From Cognataquiflexum rubidum (GTDB lineage: Bacteria; Bacteroidota; Bacteroidia; Cytophagales; Cyclobacteriaceae): 64,000 nucleotides of DNA. The position numbers and the translations under genes were made by a program. Every line of letters starts with the position of its first letter. Positions within the stretch are counted from its first letter, which is position 1. The notes beneath the pieces are model-generated. The model saw only the letters and a list, made by a program, of their open reading frames with translations, had not been told where the DNA came from and did no database searches. Shown piece by piece: positions 25,956 through 35,912 of this stretch. Where the stretch lies: the NCBI RefSeq assembly GCF_022538115.1, contig NZ_JAKZAL010000016.1, positions 62,001-126,000 of the forward strand. Direction: 5' to 3'.

Positions 25956-28900
25956 TTAGAATGTGATTTGGATTCCCCCGATAAAGGATTTGGCTGTTGG
26001 ATAAACGAGGTTATCTACACCTATTGCGACATTGGAACCACCGAAGGTATTGACCTCAGGATCAAATCCGGAATAATCAGTAATTGTCAACAGGTTGTTG
26101 GCACTTACATAGAATCTCAGTTTGGAAATTCCTTTGAGATCAAGAAGGGAATATCCCAAAGTGATATTTTTCAACCTGACAAAGGAACCATCTTCCAGAA
26201 AACGATCAGATATCGGCAGCCTTCCTCCTTGGAAGCCACTTACAAATTCCTGGGAAGGATTGGTAGGCGACCATCTGTCCTCCAAGCCTCTTAGAACATT
26301 TCGCTGCCCAAGCGGGTTTTCAAAGGTATACCTACTGATATTATACAAGTCATTTCCTACTGAGCCAGAGACAAAGAAGTTGAGGTCAAATGCTTTGTAA
26401 GCGAAATTGCTCGTAAATCCAAAGATAAAATCCGGATTTGGATCACCTGTGATGACCTGGTCAAGATTGGAAATCACACCGTCATTATTGACATCTTTTA
26501 CTTTATGTCCTCCAATTCTCCCACCTGAACCTGGCAAAATCTGATCCCCTGTTTGGTGAATACCGTCAAAGACAAAAGTTTTGAATACACCGAGAGGCAA
26601 CCCGACTGAGACTACACTGTAGGGAGTGACAAACTGCTCGTCCACATCGCCATCAAGGCCGACGACCCTGTTTCTGTTGAAAGACATGTTACCGGAAACA
26701 TCCCATCTCAAGGCTTTATTGACGAGATTGGCATTGATGGCTATTTCAAACCCTTCGTTTTCCAATTCGGCAAAGTTGCCGATTATAGAACTGTAGCCTG
26801 AACTGATCGGTAGATTTTTCAGGTATAACAAATCCCTTGTAGTCCTATTATAGTAATCTGCGACCAAACTGAATCTGTCATTCAAAAAGCTTACATCAAT
26901 ACCAATGTTTGATTGGTAGGATTTTTCCCATCTAAGATCAGGATTGGCAATGCCTGTGGGCGCAAGACCCGTCACAAATGCATTTCCGATATTGTATGAG
27001 GAACCCGGTCCGACAGTCGCCAAAGATTGATAGGGAGAAATGGCTCCTGAATTACCGGTAATTCCATAGGAAGCTCTCAATTTAAAATCAGATATGACGG
27101 AGCTTGATTTCATAAATGACTCCTCACTGATTCTCCATGCTCCCGATGCAGCAGGGAAAAATCCGTATTTGTTGTTTTTACCAAATTTGCTTGATCCATC
27201 TGCCCTTGCTGTCAGGTCAAAAAACAATTTGTCTTTGTAGCCATAATTGATCCTTGCCATGTAACTGTCCAACCTTTCAGTAGCCCGAAAACTGCTCGAA
27301 GAAAAAATGGTGGCAACCTGAAGTGCTTCATTGGTCGTCGCATCATTGGGAAATCCTGCCCCTGTCGCTTGGTTGGTTCTTACTTCGTCTGATTGGGTAG
27401 AAAACAAACCTGTAAACCTGAGGCTATGGTCGGTACCAAACTTTTTGCTATAAGTAAATATACTTTCATGCAGCAAAGTGCTTTGATCCCGGTTGAACTT
27501 CCTTCCGTTTCCTGAAGTAGCATTTCTGTCTCCAAGGGCAATAATTGAGATCGGGGAATAGAAATCGTTCAGGTCATTTCTCAAAACAGCATTGAACGAT
27601 GCTGTGTAGGTAAAGCCTTCAGCAAGCTTGGCTTCAATATAAAGGTTGGTCAAAACCTGCTGGATATTGGTCTTGTTCAGGATTTCTGCCAGTCCCAATG
27701 GGTTGGTCACTTCACGGTAGCCACCTGCGACCTGATCTCCGAAAGGCCATAATTTACCATTGGCATCGTAAGGTTTCAATGTTGGAGGTGCACCTAATGC
27801 AGCGCCTACGATACTTGTAGTGATTGCAGCACCGTCTAAGCTAGTGGATCCCGTAGGTATGGTGTTGTTTATGTTTTGACTTCCCAATAAACTTGTACCG
27901 ATTTTGAACCTGTCATTAATCCTATGGTCCAGATTTATCCTGAGGGAATACCTTCTGAAATCAGAATTGATAACGATTCCTTGTTGGTCAAAAAAGTTAC
28001 CTGAAATAGCGAATTGGGTTTTTTCATTTCCTCCCAATAGGGAAAGTTGATGGCTTTGGATAGGGGCATTTCTAAAAATTATATCCTGCCAGTTTGTTCC
28101 TTCTCCCTCGGCGTCGGGATTAGGGAACACATCTCTTTTGTAAACTTCATTTTCCAAACTTGCAAATTGGGATGCGTTAAGCATTTCAATTTGTTTGATG
28201 GGTTGTTGCATACCGTAGTAACTGTCCAAGGAAAATACCGTTCTTCCGGCGCTTCCTCTTTTGGTAGTGATAATTACCACGCCGTTTGCTCCCCTTGCAC
28301 CATATATTGCTGTGGAGGACGCATCTTTAAGCACCTCTACTGACGCAATGTCATTTGGGTTGATGGTTGATAGTGGACTTAGGTCATTTACTCCGCCGCC
28401 GTTGTTGAATTGGACCCCGTCCACAATAAATAGCGGCTCCGAGCTGCCTCTAATCGAGTTGGTTCCCCGTACCCTTACACTCACATTTCCTCCCGGAGCT
28501 GCGGAGTTTTGTACTACTTGAAGTCCGGCTACCCTTCCTTGGAGTCCTTGGGCGACATTGGCAACAGGGGTTTGCATGATTTCCGCAGATTTTACTGAAG
28601 AAATTGACCCTGTAGTTTCAATTTTTCTTTGTGTGCCATATCCCGTCACTACAAATTCACCCAATTCATCCATATTGGGTACCATGGAGACAGAGATGGT
28701 ATTGTTGTTATTTATGGTGATTTCTTGGGTAAAATACCCCAAAAAAGAAATCACTAGAACCGATGAAGAATTGGGCGCACTGATAGAAAAATTGCCATCA
28801 ATATCAGTGACCGTTCCTACTGTGGTTCCTTTAACCAGGATGTTGGCACCCGGCAATGGCAATTGTTTTTCATCTAACACCTTACCTCGCACCAATACCT

Positions 28901-28970
28901 CTTGGGCTGAGGCTGAATGGATACCAATACTTATAAACACAAGTATCAGCATTAGTAATTTTTGTTTCAT
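25956..28970 (-). CDS. SusC/RagA-family TonB-dependent outer membrane transporter
   Basis: A 1004-residue outer membrane protein with signal peptide (MKQKLLMLILVFISIGIHSASAQ). Residues about 25-105 are a carboxypeptidase-regulatory-like domain (VRGKVLDEKQLPLPGANILV). The plug follows with QGLQGRVAGLQV, SVRVRGTNSIRGSSEPLFIV and the VVIITTKRG end, which are SusC hallmarks. The barrel ends in aromatic IGGIQITF at the C-terminus. It imports glycan fragments bound by SusD, driven by TonB. It is divergent from a LacI-type regulator gene; the 24-bp palindrome at 29104-29127 is the probable control site. Confidence 0.96.
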   Translation of the reverse strand: MKQKLLMLILVFISIGIHSASAQEVLVRGKVLDEKQLPLPGANILVKGTTVGTVTDIDGNFSISAPNSSSVLVISFLGYFTQEITINNNNTISVSMVPNMDELGEFVVTGYGTQRKIETTGSISSVKSAEIMQTPVANVAQGLQGRVAGLQVVQNSAAPGGNVSVRVRGTNSIRGSSEPLFIVDGVQFNNGGGVNDLSPLSTINPNDIASVEVLKDASSTAIYGARGANGVVIITTKRGSAGRTVFSLDSYYGMQQPIKQIEMLNASQFASLENEVYKRDVFPNPDAEGEGTNWQDIIFRNAPIQSHQLSLLGGNEKTQFAISGNFFDQQGIVINSDFRRYSLRINLDHRINDRFKIGTSLLGSQNINNTIPTGSTSLDGAAITTSIVGAALGAPPTLKPYDANGKLWPFGDQVAGGYREVTNPLGLAEILNKTNIQQVLTNLYIEAKLAEGFTYTASFNAVLRNDLNDFYSPISIIALGDRNATSGNGRKFNRDQSTLLHESIFTYSKKFGTDHSLRFTGLFSTQSDEVRTNQATGAGFPNDATTNEALQVATIFSSSSFRATERLDSYMARINYGYKDKLFFDLTARADGSSKFGKNNKYGFFPAASGAWRISEESFMKSSSVISDFKLRASYGITGNSGAISPYQSLATVGPGSSYNIGNAFVTGLAPTGIANPDLRWEKSYQSNIGIDVSFLNDRFSLVADYYNRTTRDLLYLKNLPISSGYSSIIGNFAELENEGFEIAINANLVNKALRWDVSGNMSFNRNRVVGLDGDVDEQFVTPYSVVSVGLPLGVFKTFVFDGIHQTGDQILPGSGGRIGGHKVKDVNNDGVISNLDQVITGDPNPDFIFGFTSNFAYKAFDLNFFVSGSVGNDLYNISRYTFENPLGQRNVLRGLEDRWSPTNPSQEFVSGFQGGRLPISDRFLEDGSFVRLKNITLGYSLLDLKGISKLRFYVSANNLLTITDYSGFDPEVNTFGGSNVAIGVDNLVYPTAKSFIGGIQITF

Positions 28971-29368
28971 AATTTGGTCATTTAGGTTAATTGTTAAGGT
29001 TCTGGGAAAATGTACTTAATGACAAGTCAGAATAATATTTCAATGTATGAACAATTGGTAAAATATAAATATGAAAAAATTAAAAAAAATAAATTATTAT
29101 ATCGTAAACGTTATCGATAACGTTTACATTTGAAAATTTGGCAATTACTTAACTGAATTGTTAACGATTTGATAATTGGGATTTTGTCGTTTTTTTCTTT
29201 TTCAAGTCTTTTCTTGGTCATTGACTTGATTTCTGAGTAGAATAACCTTTCAAATCCATTTGATCGGGTGATTGAAATGCAAAAAATGGATAGTATTTTT
29301 TTGAAATTGTTACTCCGGATTTTTTATTTCCGTATAATTTCTAAATTAATCATCAAATTGCTTGAACC
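28971..29368. other. Divergent promoter region between susC and lacI-type gene
   Basis: A 398-base gap without a gene, very AT-rich. It holds one strong palindrome (29104-29127). I see no convincing TAnnTTTG-type -7 element at a good spacing for either gene, so promoters are not called. Confidence 0.6.
29104..29127. promoter_or_regulatory. 24-bp perfect palindrome, probable LacI-family operator
   Basis: Half-site GTAAACGTTATC is followed directly by its exact reverse complement. The inner AACGTTATCGATAACGTT has the central CG step and AACG/CGTT arms typical of LacI-family operators. It lies 133 bp upstream of the susC start and 241 bp upstream of the LacI-type regulator start, so one protein could control both. 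I saw no second full copy in the window. Regulator identity is inferred from adjacency. Confidence 0.75.
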
Positions 29369-30385
29369 ATGAAAAAAAGCATCACCATCAAGGACATTGC
29401 CAAGGAACTCAATATTTCTACTGCAACCGTATCGCGTGCTTTGAGAGGGTCAAGCGAAATAAGTAAAGAAACAAAGTTGGCAGTAATGAGGATCGCCAAG
29501 GAGATGGATTATCATCCCAATCTTTTGGCGAGGAGCCTGATCAATAAATCATCTAAAGTCCTTGGTGTAGTGGTACCGACAATTAACCGACAATTTTGGT
29601 CCAACTCGATTTCCGGGATTGAAAGTGTTGCTTACAAGAAAGGGTATAAAGTGATGATTTTTCAATCGGCAGAATCTTACCAAAAGGAAGTTGAAATAGT
29701 GGAAATCCTTGCCAACAGTATGGTAGATGGGATTTTGATCGCTTTTTCAAAAGAAACCCAGGATTTTGCCCACATTGAGCATATTGTGGATAGGGGAATT
29801 CCTGTTTTACTTTTCGAACGGGTATGCGAAACGCTCCCACTTTCAAAAGTAAAAACAGATGATTTTTTTGGGGCAAAAAGTATTGTAAATCATTTGATAG
29901 AAAAAGGTAAAAAAAGAATTGCTTATATCGGTGGACCGTTGTCATTGACGGTTTGCATGGATAGGTTTTTAGGCTACCAGAGTGCATTGGAAGAAAACGG
30001 AATTCCTTTTGACCAAGATTTGGTTGTTGAGATTTCTGATTTTAATGCTGATTATTCAAGCGATGCTTTTAAGGAACTTTGGAAATTGGATATAAGGCCT
30101 GACGCTGTCTTTTGCTTTGCGGATATTCTGGCTATAGGAGTTTTAGCAGTTTCAAAAGAATTGGGTATCAAAATACCCACAGAATTGGCCATCGCCGGAT
30201 TTGGTAACGATGACATTACCAAATATGTCAGTCCTTCGATAACCACGATGGCGCAACCTTCTTTTGAAATAGGTCAGTTGGCGGCGAGATTGATTTTAAA
30301 AGAAATCAATTGTGAAGACGAAAATGAATTCATTTTTAAAACTGAAATAATCAAACCAAACCTTATTGTAAGGGAAAGCAGTTAA
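29369..30385 (+). CDS. LacI-family transcriptional regulator (adjacent to susCD)
   Basis: A 338-residue regulator. The N-terminal helix-turn-helix ITIKDIAKELNISTATVSRA covers residues about 5-24, then the hinge helix HPNLLARSLINKSS, then a periplasmic-binding-protein-like sensor domain starting VLGVVVPTINRQFWS. It is divergent from susC and most likely binds the palindrome at 29104-29127, releasing it when a sugar from the imported glycan binds. It is paralogous to the regulator at 31496-32521. Its ligand cannot be told from sequence. Confidence 0.9.
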   Translation: MKKSITIKDIAKELNISTATVSRALRGSSEISKETKLAVMRIAKEMDYHPNLLARSLINKSSKVLGVVVPTINRQFWSNSISGIESVAYKKGYKVMIFQSAESYQKEVEIVEILANSMVDGILIAFSKETQDFAHIEHIVDRGIPVLLFERVCETLPLSKVKTDDFFGAKSIVNHLIEKGKKRIAYIGGPLSLTVCMDRFLGYQSALEENGIPFDQDLVVEISDFNADYSSDAFKELWKLDIRPDAVFCFADILAIGVLAVSKELGIKIPTELAIAGFGNDDITKYVSPSITTMAQPSFEIGQLAARLILKEINCEDENEFIFKTEIIKPNLIVRESS

Positions 30386-30391
30386 TCTCCA

Positions 30392-31459
30392 TCACTCTGC
30401 CGTAAATACAAACTGTGTCCTCGATTGAAAGATTTCTTCGGGCATCAGGAGTATGGATGGAAACTCGGGATGGTTGCAGGAATCCGGGAAATGTTGGGTC
30501 TCCAGGCAGATAGCAGTTCTCTTGCCATAAGTAAGACCATTTTTTCCTTTGAAATTATTTCCAAGATAATTACCGGTATATACTTGAAGTCCGGGTTCGG
30601 TGGTGGAAAGGGTCAATTTTCTCCCTGATTCTGGGTCATAAAGTACAACACAATCCTCAGGTTGATTGAGGACAAAGCAATGGTCGATTCCCCCCGCAAG
30701 GTCTAACTGTGGATGATTCCGGTGAATAGGTTCATTGATTGTTTTGAGGTTTCTAAAGTCAAATGGAGTTCCGCCGACGTTTGCGATTTCCCCTGTCGGT
30801 AAGCTGTTTTGGTTCATTGGAAGGTATTTCTCTGCGTCTATAAAGAATCCGTGCCCCTCGATTGTTTTGGAGAAATCACCCGTCAGGTTAAAATAGGCGT
30901 GGTTGGTGGGATTGATGATTGTTTTCTCATCGGAGCTCGCTTTATAACTGATCTCAAGCCTGCCTGTTTCATCCAATGTATAAGTCACCCAAATGTCAAT
31001 GGTGCCTGGATAATTTTCCTCACCATCTTGGCTTTGGTAATAAAAAGTGACTCCCACCGAATTATGGGTTTCAAATGGTTCTGATTTCCAGACTTTCTTA
31101 TCCCATCCTTCCATTCCGCCATGTAGGTGAATGCCGTTTAAGTTGGCCGGAAGTTCATATGTTTTTCCTTCCAGATGGAACCGATTGTCAGTAATCCTTC
31201 CGGCAATCCTTCCAATCGTCGATCCGATATAGCAATAATGATCTTGATAATCTTTTTGAAGGTAGCCTTCCAAGGTATCAAACCCCAACACTACATCCTC
31301 CATTTTTCCATTTCTATCTGGAACCAAAAGATGTGTCCAAGTCGCACCATAGTTCATTACAGAAATCTCAATTTGATCGGGAATGCTGAATGTAAAAAGA
31401 TGGATTTCATCTCCTTTGGGAGAAAATCCAAATGTTTTGGAAGTCAGGACAGGTTGCAT
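30392..31459 (-). CDS. galM: Aldose 1-epimerase (mutarotase)
   Basis: A 355-residue protein of the galactose mutarotase family, which interconverts alpha and beta anomers so that galactokinase can use beta-galactose released by the GH2 enzyme. Family motifs are IGRIAGRITDNRF, NGIHLHGGMEGWDKKVW, NPTNHAYFNLTG (catalytic His) and AICLETQHFPDS (catalytic Glu). There is no obvious signal peptide, so it is probably cytoplasmic. It converges on the LacI gene with a 6-bp gap. Confidence 0.92.
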   Translation of the reverse strand: MQPVLTSKTFGFSPKGDEIHLFTFSIPDQIEISVMNYGATWTHLLVPDRNGKMEDVVLGFDTLEGYLQKDYQDHYCYIGSTIGRIAGRITDNRFHLEGKTYELPANLNGIHLHGGMEGWDKKVWKSEPFETHNSVGVTFYYQSQDGEENYPGTIDIWVTYTLDETGRLEISYKASSDEKTIINPTNHAYFNLTGDFSKTIEGHGFFIDAEKYLPMNQNSLPTGEIANVGGTPFDFRNLKTINEPIHRNHPQLDLAGGIDHCFVLNQPEDCVVLYDPESGRKLTLSTTEPGLQVYTGNYLGNNFKGKNGLTYGKRTAICLETQHFPDSCNHPEFPSILLMPEEIFQSRTQFVFTAE

Positions 31460-31474
31460 AGGCTGGTTTGGTTA

Positions 31475-31497
31475 TAAAAAAAGCCATTTAAGGCTTT
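31475..31497 (-). terminator. Rho-independent terminator after the second LacI gene
   Basis: On the minus strand, AAAGCC, loop TTAAAT, GGCTTT followed by more T residues. The stem overlaps the stop codon of the LacI gene and lies 15 bases before the galM start, so galM is probably a separate transcript. Confidence 0.6.
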
Positions 31498-32521
31498 ATG
31501 ATTTTTTCTGAGAGGAATTACGTGGAACTAAGGTGGTCAATAACACAAATGACTGCGGATCGTCAGAGACAATTTCTTCTAACTGATCAAGCAAATGATT
31601 GGCAGCAAGTTGGCCCATTTCATATCCAGGCTGTGAAACCGTCGTGAGGGAAGGTTCCACCACTGCTGAGGTAGGGTTGTTTGTAAACCCGGCAAGGGCA
31701 ATTTGATCGGGAATTTTGATGCCCTTTTCTTTTAGCACTATCATGACGTCGACTGCCACAGGATCAATCATTGCAAATATAGCATCCGGCAGATCGCCGC
31801 TTTCCAGCATTTCCAAAGTTACTTTGCGGTTCATCTCAGGGGTCAGGTCTGTAAAATAAACCATGCTGTCTTTTTCACTAATCCCATATTCCGCCAAAGC
31901 TTCCAGGTATCCCTCTTTTCTCTTCTTGCTGATATATAAGTCCTCAGGTCCTGAAAAATAGGCGATCTTTTTACATCCCTGATCCAAAAGATGCTTGACC
32001 ACCAAATAGGCTCCATGTGCATCGTCCACCGTGATTTTGGATACAGGGATTTCTTCAGTCACCCTGTCAAACATGATGAAAGGAATTCCTCGGTCATAGA
32101 TGTCCTGTAGGTGTTCGTAAGTTTTGGTCTCCCTGCTAAGGGAAATCAATAGACCGTCAACCTGCGAAGACACCAAAGTCCGGATGTTGGCTTTTTCCTG
32201 TTCGAAGGATTCGTTGGACTGGCATATCATGATATTATAGCCACGCTTATATGCAGTATCCTGGATTCCGCTGATATTGCTCGAGAAAAAATGGGAAGTC
32301 AATTCAGGTACTATCACTCCCAAAACCTTACTTCGGCTGATCCTTAGACTTTGTGCCAAAAGGTTATACTGGTAATTCATGCTTTTGGCCATATCCACGA
32401 TACGCTTTTTGGTATCGGGATGGAGTTCGGGCGAGTCTTTCATCGCCCTGGAAACAGTAGAGACCGACACGCCAAGTTTTTTGGCGATCTCTTTCATTGT
32501 AACCTGATGGCCTTTTTTCAT
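31496..32521 (-). CDS. LacI-family transcriptional regulator (second)
   Basis: A 341-residue regulator with helix-turn-helix VTMKEIAKKLGVSVSTVSRA at residues about 7-26, hinge helix NLLAQSLRISRSK and a sugar-binding-type sensor domain (VLGVIVPELTSHFFS). The layout and many residues match the regulator at 29369-30385, so the two arose by duplication. It is 25 bp downstream of an M28 peptidase gene and just upstream of galM. I see no perfect palindrome next to it. Target genes and ligand are unknown; control of the galactose or glycosidase genes is the simplest idea. Confidence 0.9.
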   Translation of the reverse strand: MKKGHQVTMKEIAKKLGVSVSTVSRAMKDSPELHPDTKKRIVDMAKSMNYQYNLLAQSLRISRSKVLGVIVPELTSHFFSSNISGIQDTAYKRGYNIMICQSNESFEQEKANIRTLVSSQVDGLLISLSRETKTYEHLQDIYDRGIPFIMFDRVTEEIPVSKITVDDAHGAYLVVKHLLDQGCKKIAYFSGPEDLYISKKRKEGYLEALAEYGISEKDSMVYFTDLTPEMNRKVTLEMLESGDLPDAIFAMIDPVAVDVMIVLKEKGIKIPDQIALAGFTNNPTSAVVEPSLTTVSQPGYEMGQLAANHLLDQLEEIVSDDPQSFVLLTTLVPRNSSQKKS

Positions 32522-32546
32522 GATTTGGTGGTGGTTTTTAGGATTT

Positions 32547-33527
32547 TTATTCTTGGTATACAGTGAATAAAACTGTCTGGCCTACTGCCTTAAGCGTTCT
32601 TTTATCAATTATCTCCATATTGTCCATATGGGTATGGTGGTAATGACCAAATCCTGCCCTTGGAGAAAATTCAATGATATCTATCATCGGAATCCCTGCA
32701 TCTCTATTGACAAAAACATGGTCATCGATGATTTCAGGAGCATTTTCCATGATAAAGAAGTCTGAATATCCCAATTCTGAGGCAAAATTCCACACTTTAT
32801 TGACAATGTTTTTGGCATAGCGCATGGAATTTCCCTCTTTGTAGAACCTTGCACCTTTTGCCCCGACAAGATCTACTAATATGCCGTAGTAGGCTGAATA
32901 GCCTGCTTGGTGAGGATTTTTGGACCAATGTTGAGAACCGAGACACCACCAAACCTGTGCATTATTGGAGAAGGAGGTATGTTCAGGTTCTCCATCATCT
33001 TCACCGTCAAAAAGGATAAAATCAATCCCTATTTCAGGTTTTTGCTCAGAAATGCTGATAATCCTGGCAATCTCCAATAGCACACCAACACCCGAACCGC
33101 CGTCATTGGCACCATCTATTGGTTCGTCAATTCTTTCTGTGTCCTTGTCAGCGATTCTTCTTGTATCCCAATGGGCTGCCAATAAAACCCTTTTCTTTGC
33201 CGAAGGATTATAAGAAGCAATGACATTGGTCAGATTCCAAAGTTGGTTGTCATAGGTTTTGGCCTGAAAATCCTGTGTCTGAACGTCCAATCCAAAGCTT
33301 TCAAATTTTTGGACAAACCACTCTTTTGTTTTTTTATGCGGTTCTGTATTTGGAACTCTTGGACCGAAATCCACCTGTTTTTGAATGTAGGCATAAGCAG
33401 AGTCGGCCACAAAATCAGGAACAGGTTTGTAAACAATAGGCACTTGAACAGTGTCTGTTGTTTTGTCTCCATTACAAGACCAAAGGAAGATGAATGCAAG
33501 AATGTATATTCCCCAATTACTCCTCAT
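32547..33527 (-). CDS. M28-family zinc peptidase / glutaminyl cyclase-like lipoprotein
   Basis: A 326-residue protein with lipoprotein signal [18 protein letters not shown]. Metal-binding and active-site segments are [10 protein letters not shown] (His, Asp), [17 protein letters not shown] (Asp), [10 protein letters not shown] (Glu), DLVGAKG and the late [11 protein letters not shown] (His). This is the M28 peptidase fold, and the whole-length pattern is closest to bacterial glutaminyl-peptide cyclotransferases. Either an aminopeptidase or N-terminal pyroglutamate formation is possible. It acts outside the inner membrane. Its start overlaps the end of cysS by 11 bp, so it is probably co-transcribed with it. 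Confidence 0.85.
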   Translation of the reverse strand: MRSNWGIYILAFIFLWSCNGDKTTDTVQVPIVYKPVPDFVADSAYAYIQKQVDFGPRVPNTEPHKKTKEWFVQKFESFGLDVQTQDFQAKTYDNQLWNLTNVIASYNPSAKKRVLLAAHWDTRRIADKDTERIDEPIDGANDGGSGVGVLLEIARIISISEQKPEIGIDFILFDGEDDGEPEHTSFSNNAQVWWCLGSQHWSKNPHQAGYSAYYGILVDLVGAKGARFYKEGNSMRYAKNIVNKVWNFASELGYSDFFIMENAPEIIDDHVFVNRDAGIPMIDIIEFSPRAGFGHYHHTHMDNMEIIDKRTLKAVGQTVLFTVYQE

Positions 33528-35007
33528 ATGCCCAATCGATTTTGTCTTTCATGTCCTTAACCACGATGCCCAATTCTTTCAAACCCAACCTGATTTCATC
33601 CACTTTGGCATAGTTGCGGGCAGTTTTTGATTCGGTATAAAGTTTCAGCAGAACCTCCAAAAGCCCCTGTTGGTTATTGGCAACTTCTTCTTTTAGACCC
33701 AATATTTTTTCTACAAAAATCACATAGGTCTGGATCATTTGGTCAAAAATATCCTGGCCAAACACCCCTACATTCAACTGACCTGTATAGACAGAATTGA
33801 TTTTTTTCAACAAATTGAAAATATGACCAATGGCCTGCGCAGTATTGAAGTCATCATCCATCGCACGGTAAGCATTGCTGATGCTGCTTTGGACCTGCTT
33901 GATCTGTTCTGTATCTAATGCTATGGCATCGTCGGCTACAAATTCAAGTTTCTTCGCAATTCTTAAACCATTGATGATTTTCTTATATCCTTTTTGGGCG
34001 GCTTTCAGGGCATCATTGGAGAAATCCAAAGTGGACCGATAATGGGCCGTCAATATGAAATAACGGATCGTCATCGGGCTATAGGCTTGCTCCAGGAGTT
34101 TGTGGTCTCCGGTGAAAAGCTCCTGAAGGGTAATGAAATTACCCAATGATTTGCCCATCTTCTGTCCGTTGATTGTGATCATATTGTTATGCATCCAATA
34201 CTTGGCAGGGTCCTGATGGTTGCAGGCATTGCCCTGTGCTATTTCACATTCATGGTGCGGAAACATCAAATCCATCCCGCCTCCGTGGATATCAAACTGC
34301 TTTCCAAGGTACTTGGAACTCATGGCAGTACACTCGAGGTGCCAACCCGGGAAGCCCGTGCCCCAAGGTGATTCCCATTTCATCAGGTGCTCGGGAGAAG
34401 CATTTTTCCACAAAGCAAAATCAACAGAATTTCTTTTCTCACCCTGTCCGTCAAGGTCACGGCTTCCGCTGATCAGCTCATCCAAAACCCGGCCTGAAAG
34501 CTTTCCATATTCGTATGTTTCATTGTATTTCAATACATCAAAATACACCGAACCATTGACCACATACGCCAAACCTTCTTTCAAAATGTTCTCAACCAAA
34601 GTGATCTGCTCAGGAATATGCCCTGTTGCCCTTGGTTCGATATTTGGCTTCCATGTATTGAGCGCCTCCATGTCACGGTGGTAAGTGTCAGTATATTGCT
34701 GCGCCACTTCCATCGGTTCCAATTGCTCCAATTTTGCTTTTTTGGCAATCTTGTCCTCACCCTCATCCGCATCACCCTGCAAATGTCCTACATCAGTAAT
34801 GTTGCGGACATAGCGTACACGATAGCCAAGATGCGTAAGGTATCTATTGACAGTATCAAAAGTGATTGCCGGTCTCGCATGGCCAAGGTGCGCATCGCCA
34901 TAGACGGTAGGACCGCAGACATACATGCCAACAAAAGGCGGGTTGATCGGTTCAAAATCTTCTTTCTTGCGGGAAAGAGTGTTGTAGATTTTTAGATTAT
35001 GAGTCAT
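33517..35007 (-). CDS. cysS: Cysteinyl-tRNA synthetase
   Basis: A 496-residue class I aminoacyl-tRNA synthetase that charges tRNA-Cys with cysteine. The HIGH-type motif HLGH is at residues 40-43 within [16 protein letters not shown], with the zinc ligand Cys31 just before it. [10 protein letters not shown] and HHECEIAQ hold the other zinc ligands. The KMSKS-type motif is present as [11 protein letters not shown]. The length is normal. It is essential and cytoplasmic. Confidence 0.97.
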   Translation of the reverse strand: MTHNLKIYNTLSRKKEDFEPINPPFVGMYVCGPTVYGDAHLGHARPAITFDTVNRYLTHLGYRVRYVRNITDVGHLQGDADEGEDKIAKKAKLEQLEPMEVAQQYTDTYHRDMEALNTWKPNIEPRATGHIPEQITLVENILKEGLAYVVNGSVYFDVLKYNETYEYGKLSGRVLDELISGSRDLDGQGEKRNSVDFALWKNASPEHLMKWESPWGTGFPGWHLECTAMSSKYLGKQFDIHGGGMDLMFPHHECEIAQGNACNHQDPAKYWMHNNMITINGQKMGKSLGNFITLQELFTGDHKLLEQAYSPMTIRYFILTAHYRSTLDFSNDALKAAQKGYKKIINGLRIAKKLEFVADDAIALDTEQIKQVQSSISNAYRAMDDDFNTAQAIGHIFNLLKKINSVYTGQLNVGVFGQDIFDQMIQTYVIFVEKILGLKEEVANNQQGLLEVLLKLYTESKTARNYAKVDEIRLGLKELGIVVKDMKDKIDWAYEE

Positions 35008-35160
35008 AATATAAGGGTACGGAATACCAAAGAATAAAGGTATTTAAAATGAGGACGCAAAATAGAAAATAGAAATCGGGAATGAAAAGAAATGGGTTGG
35101 GTTGAGAATTTAAATAGGTGATTGTTGTTTCAAAGGCAAATGAATTCGATTTTACAATCC

Positions 35161-35496
35161 TTACTTAATCAAACCTGCAGATTTCACCATTTCATTGAGA
35201 ATTGATAGCGGTATATTTTCAAATTCACTTTTTTCAAAAATGTGGATAAGGTAGATTTCGAAGTTATTTGCAATCAAGAAATAAATCACACGGGCGCCTC
35301 CGGATTTACCTTTGTTCTTAGATTTGATTGATAGACGGATTTTAAAAAGGCCGTTTCCTAAAGGAATTCCGTTTTTTGGATTGATTTCAAGTAATTCAAT
35401 AAGTTGAGACAAATCATTTTTAAGAGATGGATACTTTTTTAAAAGTCTGTTGAAGTATCTCTTAAAATCATCAGTGAGTAAAACCTCATATTTCAT
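35161..35496 (-). CDS. RelE/YafQ-like toxin
   Basis: A 111-residue basic protein starting MKYEVLLTDDFKRYFNRLLKKYP, with GARVIYFLIANNFEIYLIHIFEKSE near the end. This is the compact fold pattern of RelE-superfamily mRNA endonucleases. It starts inside the last 11 bases of the upstream antitoxin gene, a usual sign of translational coupling. Specific catalytic residues cannot be assigned with confidence. Confidence 0.75.
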   Translation of the reverse strand: MKYEVLLTDDFKRYFNRLLKKYPSLKNDLSQLIELLEINPKNGIPLGNGLFKIRLSIKSKNKGKSGGARVIYFLIANNFEIYLIHIFEKSEFENIPLSILNEMVKSAGLIK

Positions 35497-35704
35497 TTAA
35501 AAAATCTCTTGCTGACTGTTTAGGCAATTCACCCATTTGGATTTTATTGACTTGATTTAAACTGCTTTGGACTTCTGATAAGAATTCTTGATATTCTTTC
35601 TGATCGATTACCTCAAAATCAATTTTTAGGGATTTTAGAAATTCTTTGATAGCTTTTACCTGAGCATCATCTTTAGTAAAGGCTTTAATATTTAAAGTTT
35701 GCAT
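35486..35704 (-). CDS. Antitoxin of the RelE-like pair
   Basis: A 72-residue protein from ATG 35704 (MQTLNIKAFTKDDAQVKAIK); a GTG two codons upstream is less likely. It has an N-terminal segment with KAFLKSLKIDFEVI-like strands and a C-terminal GELPKQSARDFLNEI tail, matching the small conserved Bacteroidota antitoxin partners of RelE-like toxins. It comes before the toxin and overlaps it. Confidence 0.7.
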   Translation of the reverse strand: MQTLNIKAFTKDDAQVKAIKEFLKSLKIDFEVIDQKEYQEFLSEVQSSLNQVNKIQMGELPKQSARDFLNEI

Positions 35705-35826
35705 ACCCACTCATTTTTTGAAATTCATTTGAATATACGAAAAAAATAAATTTTGGTGGTTCATGGATTAGGTAGTAAAGCATTTTAAAAGAAAAGGATC
35801 ACATTTTCTGTAGATCTAAAAAAGGA

Positions 35827-35860
35827 AAACCCTTCAAACTAATTAAAGTTTGAAGGGTTT
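35827..35860. terminator. Bidirectional hairpin terminator downstream of purH
   Basis: AAACCCTTCAAACT, loop AATTAA, then the exact complement of the first arm (14 paired bases). It lies 52 bases after the purH stop on the minus strand. The minus-strand 3' side runs into T-rich sequence. Confidence 0.65.
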
Positions 35861-35912
35861 AATCTAGTTCTGACTCTCGTCTCTCACTTCATAATCTCTC
35901 GCTTCTCACTTC

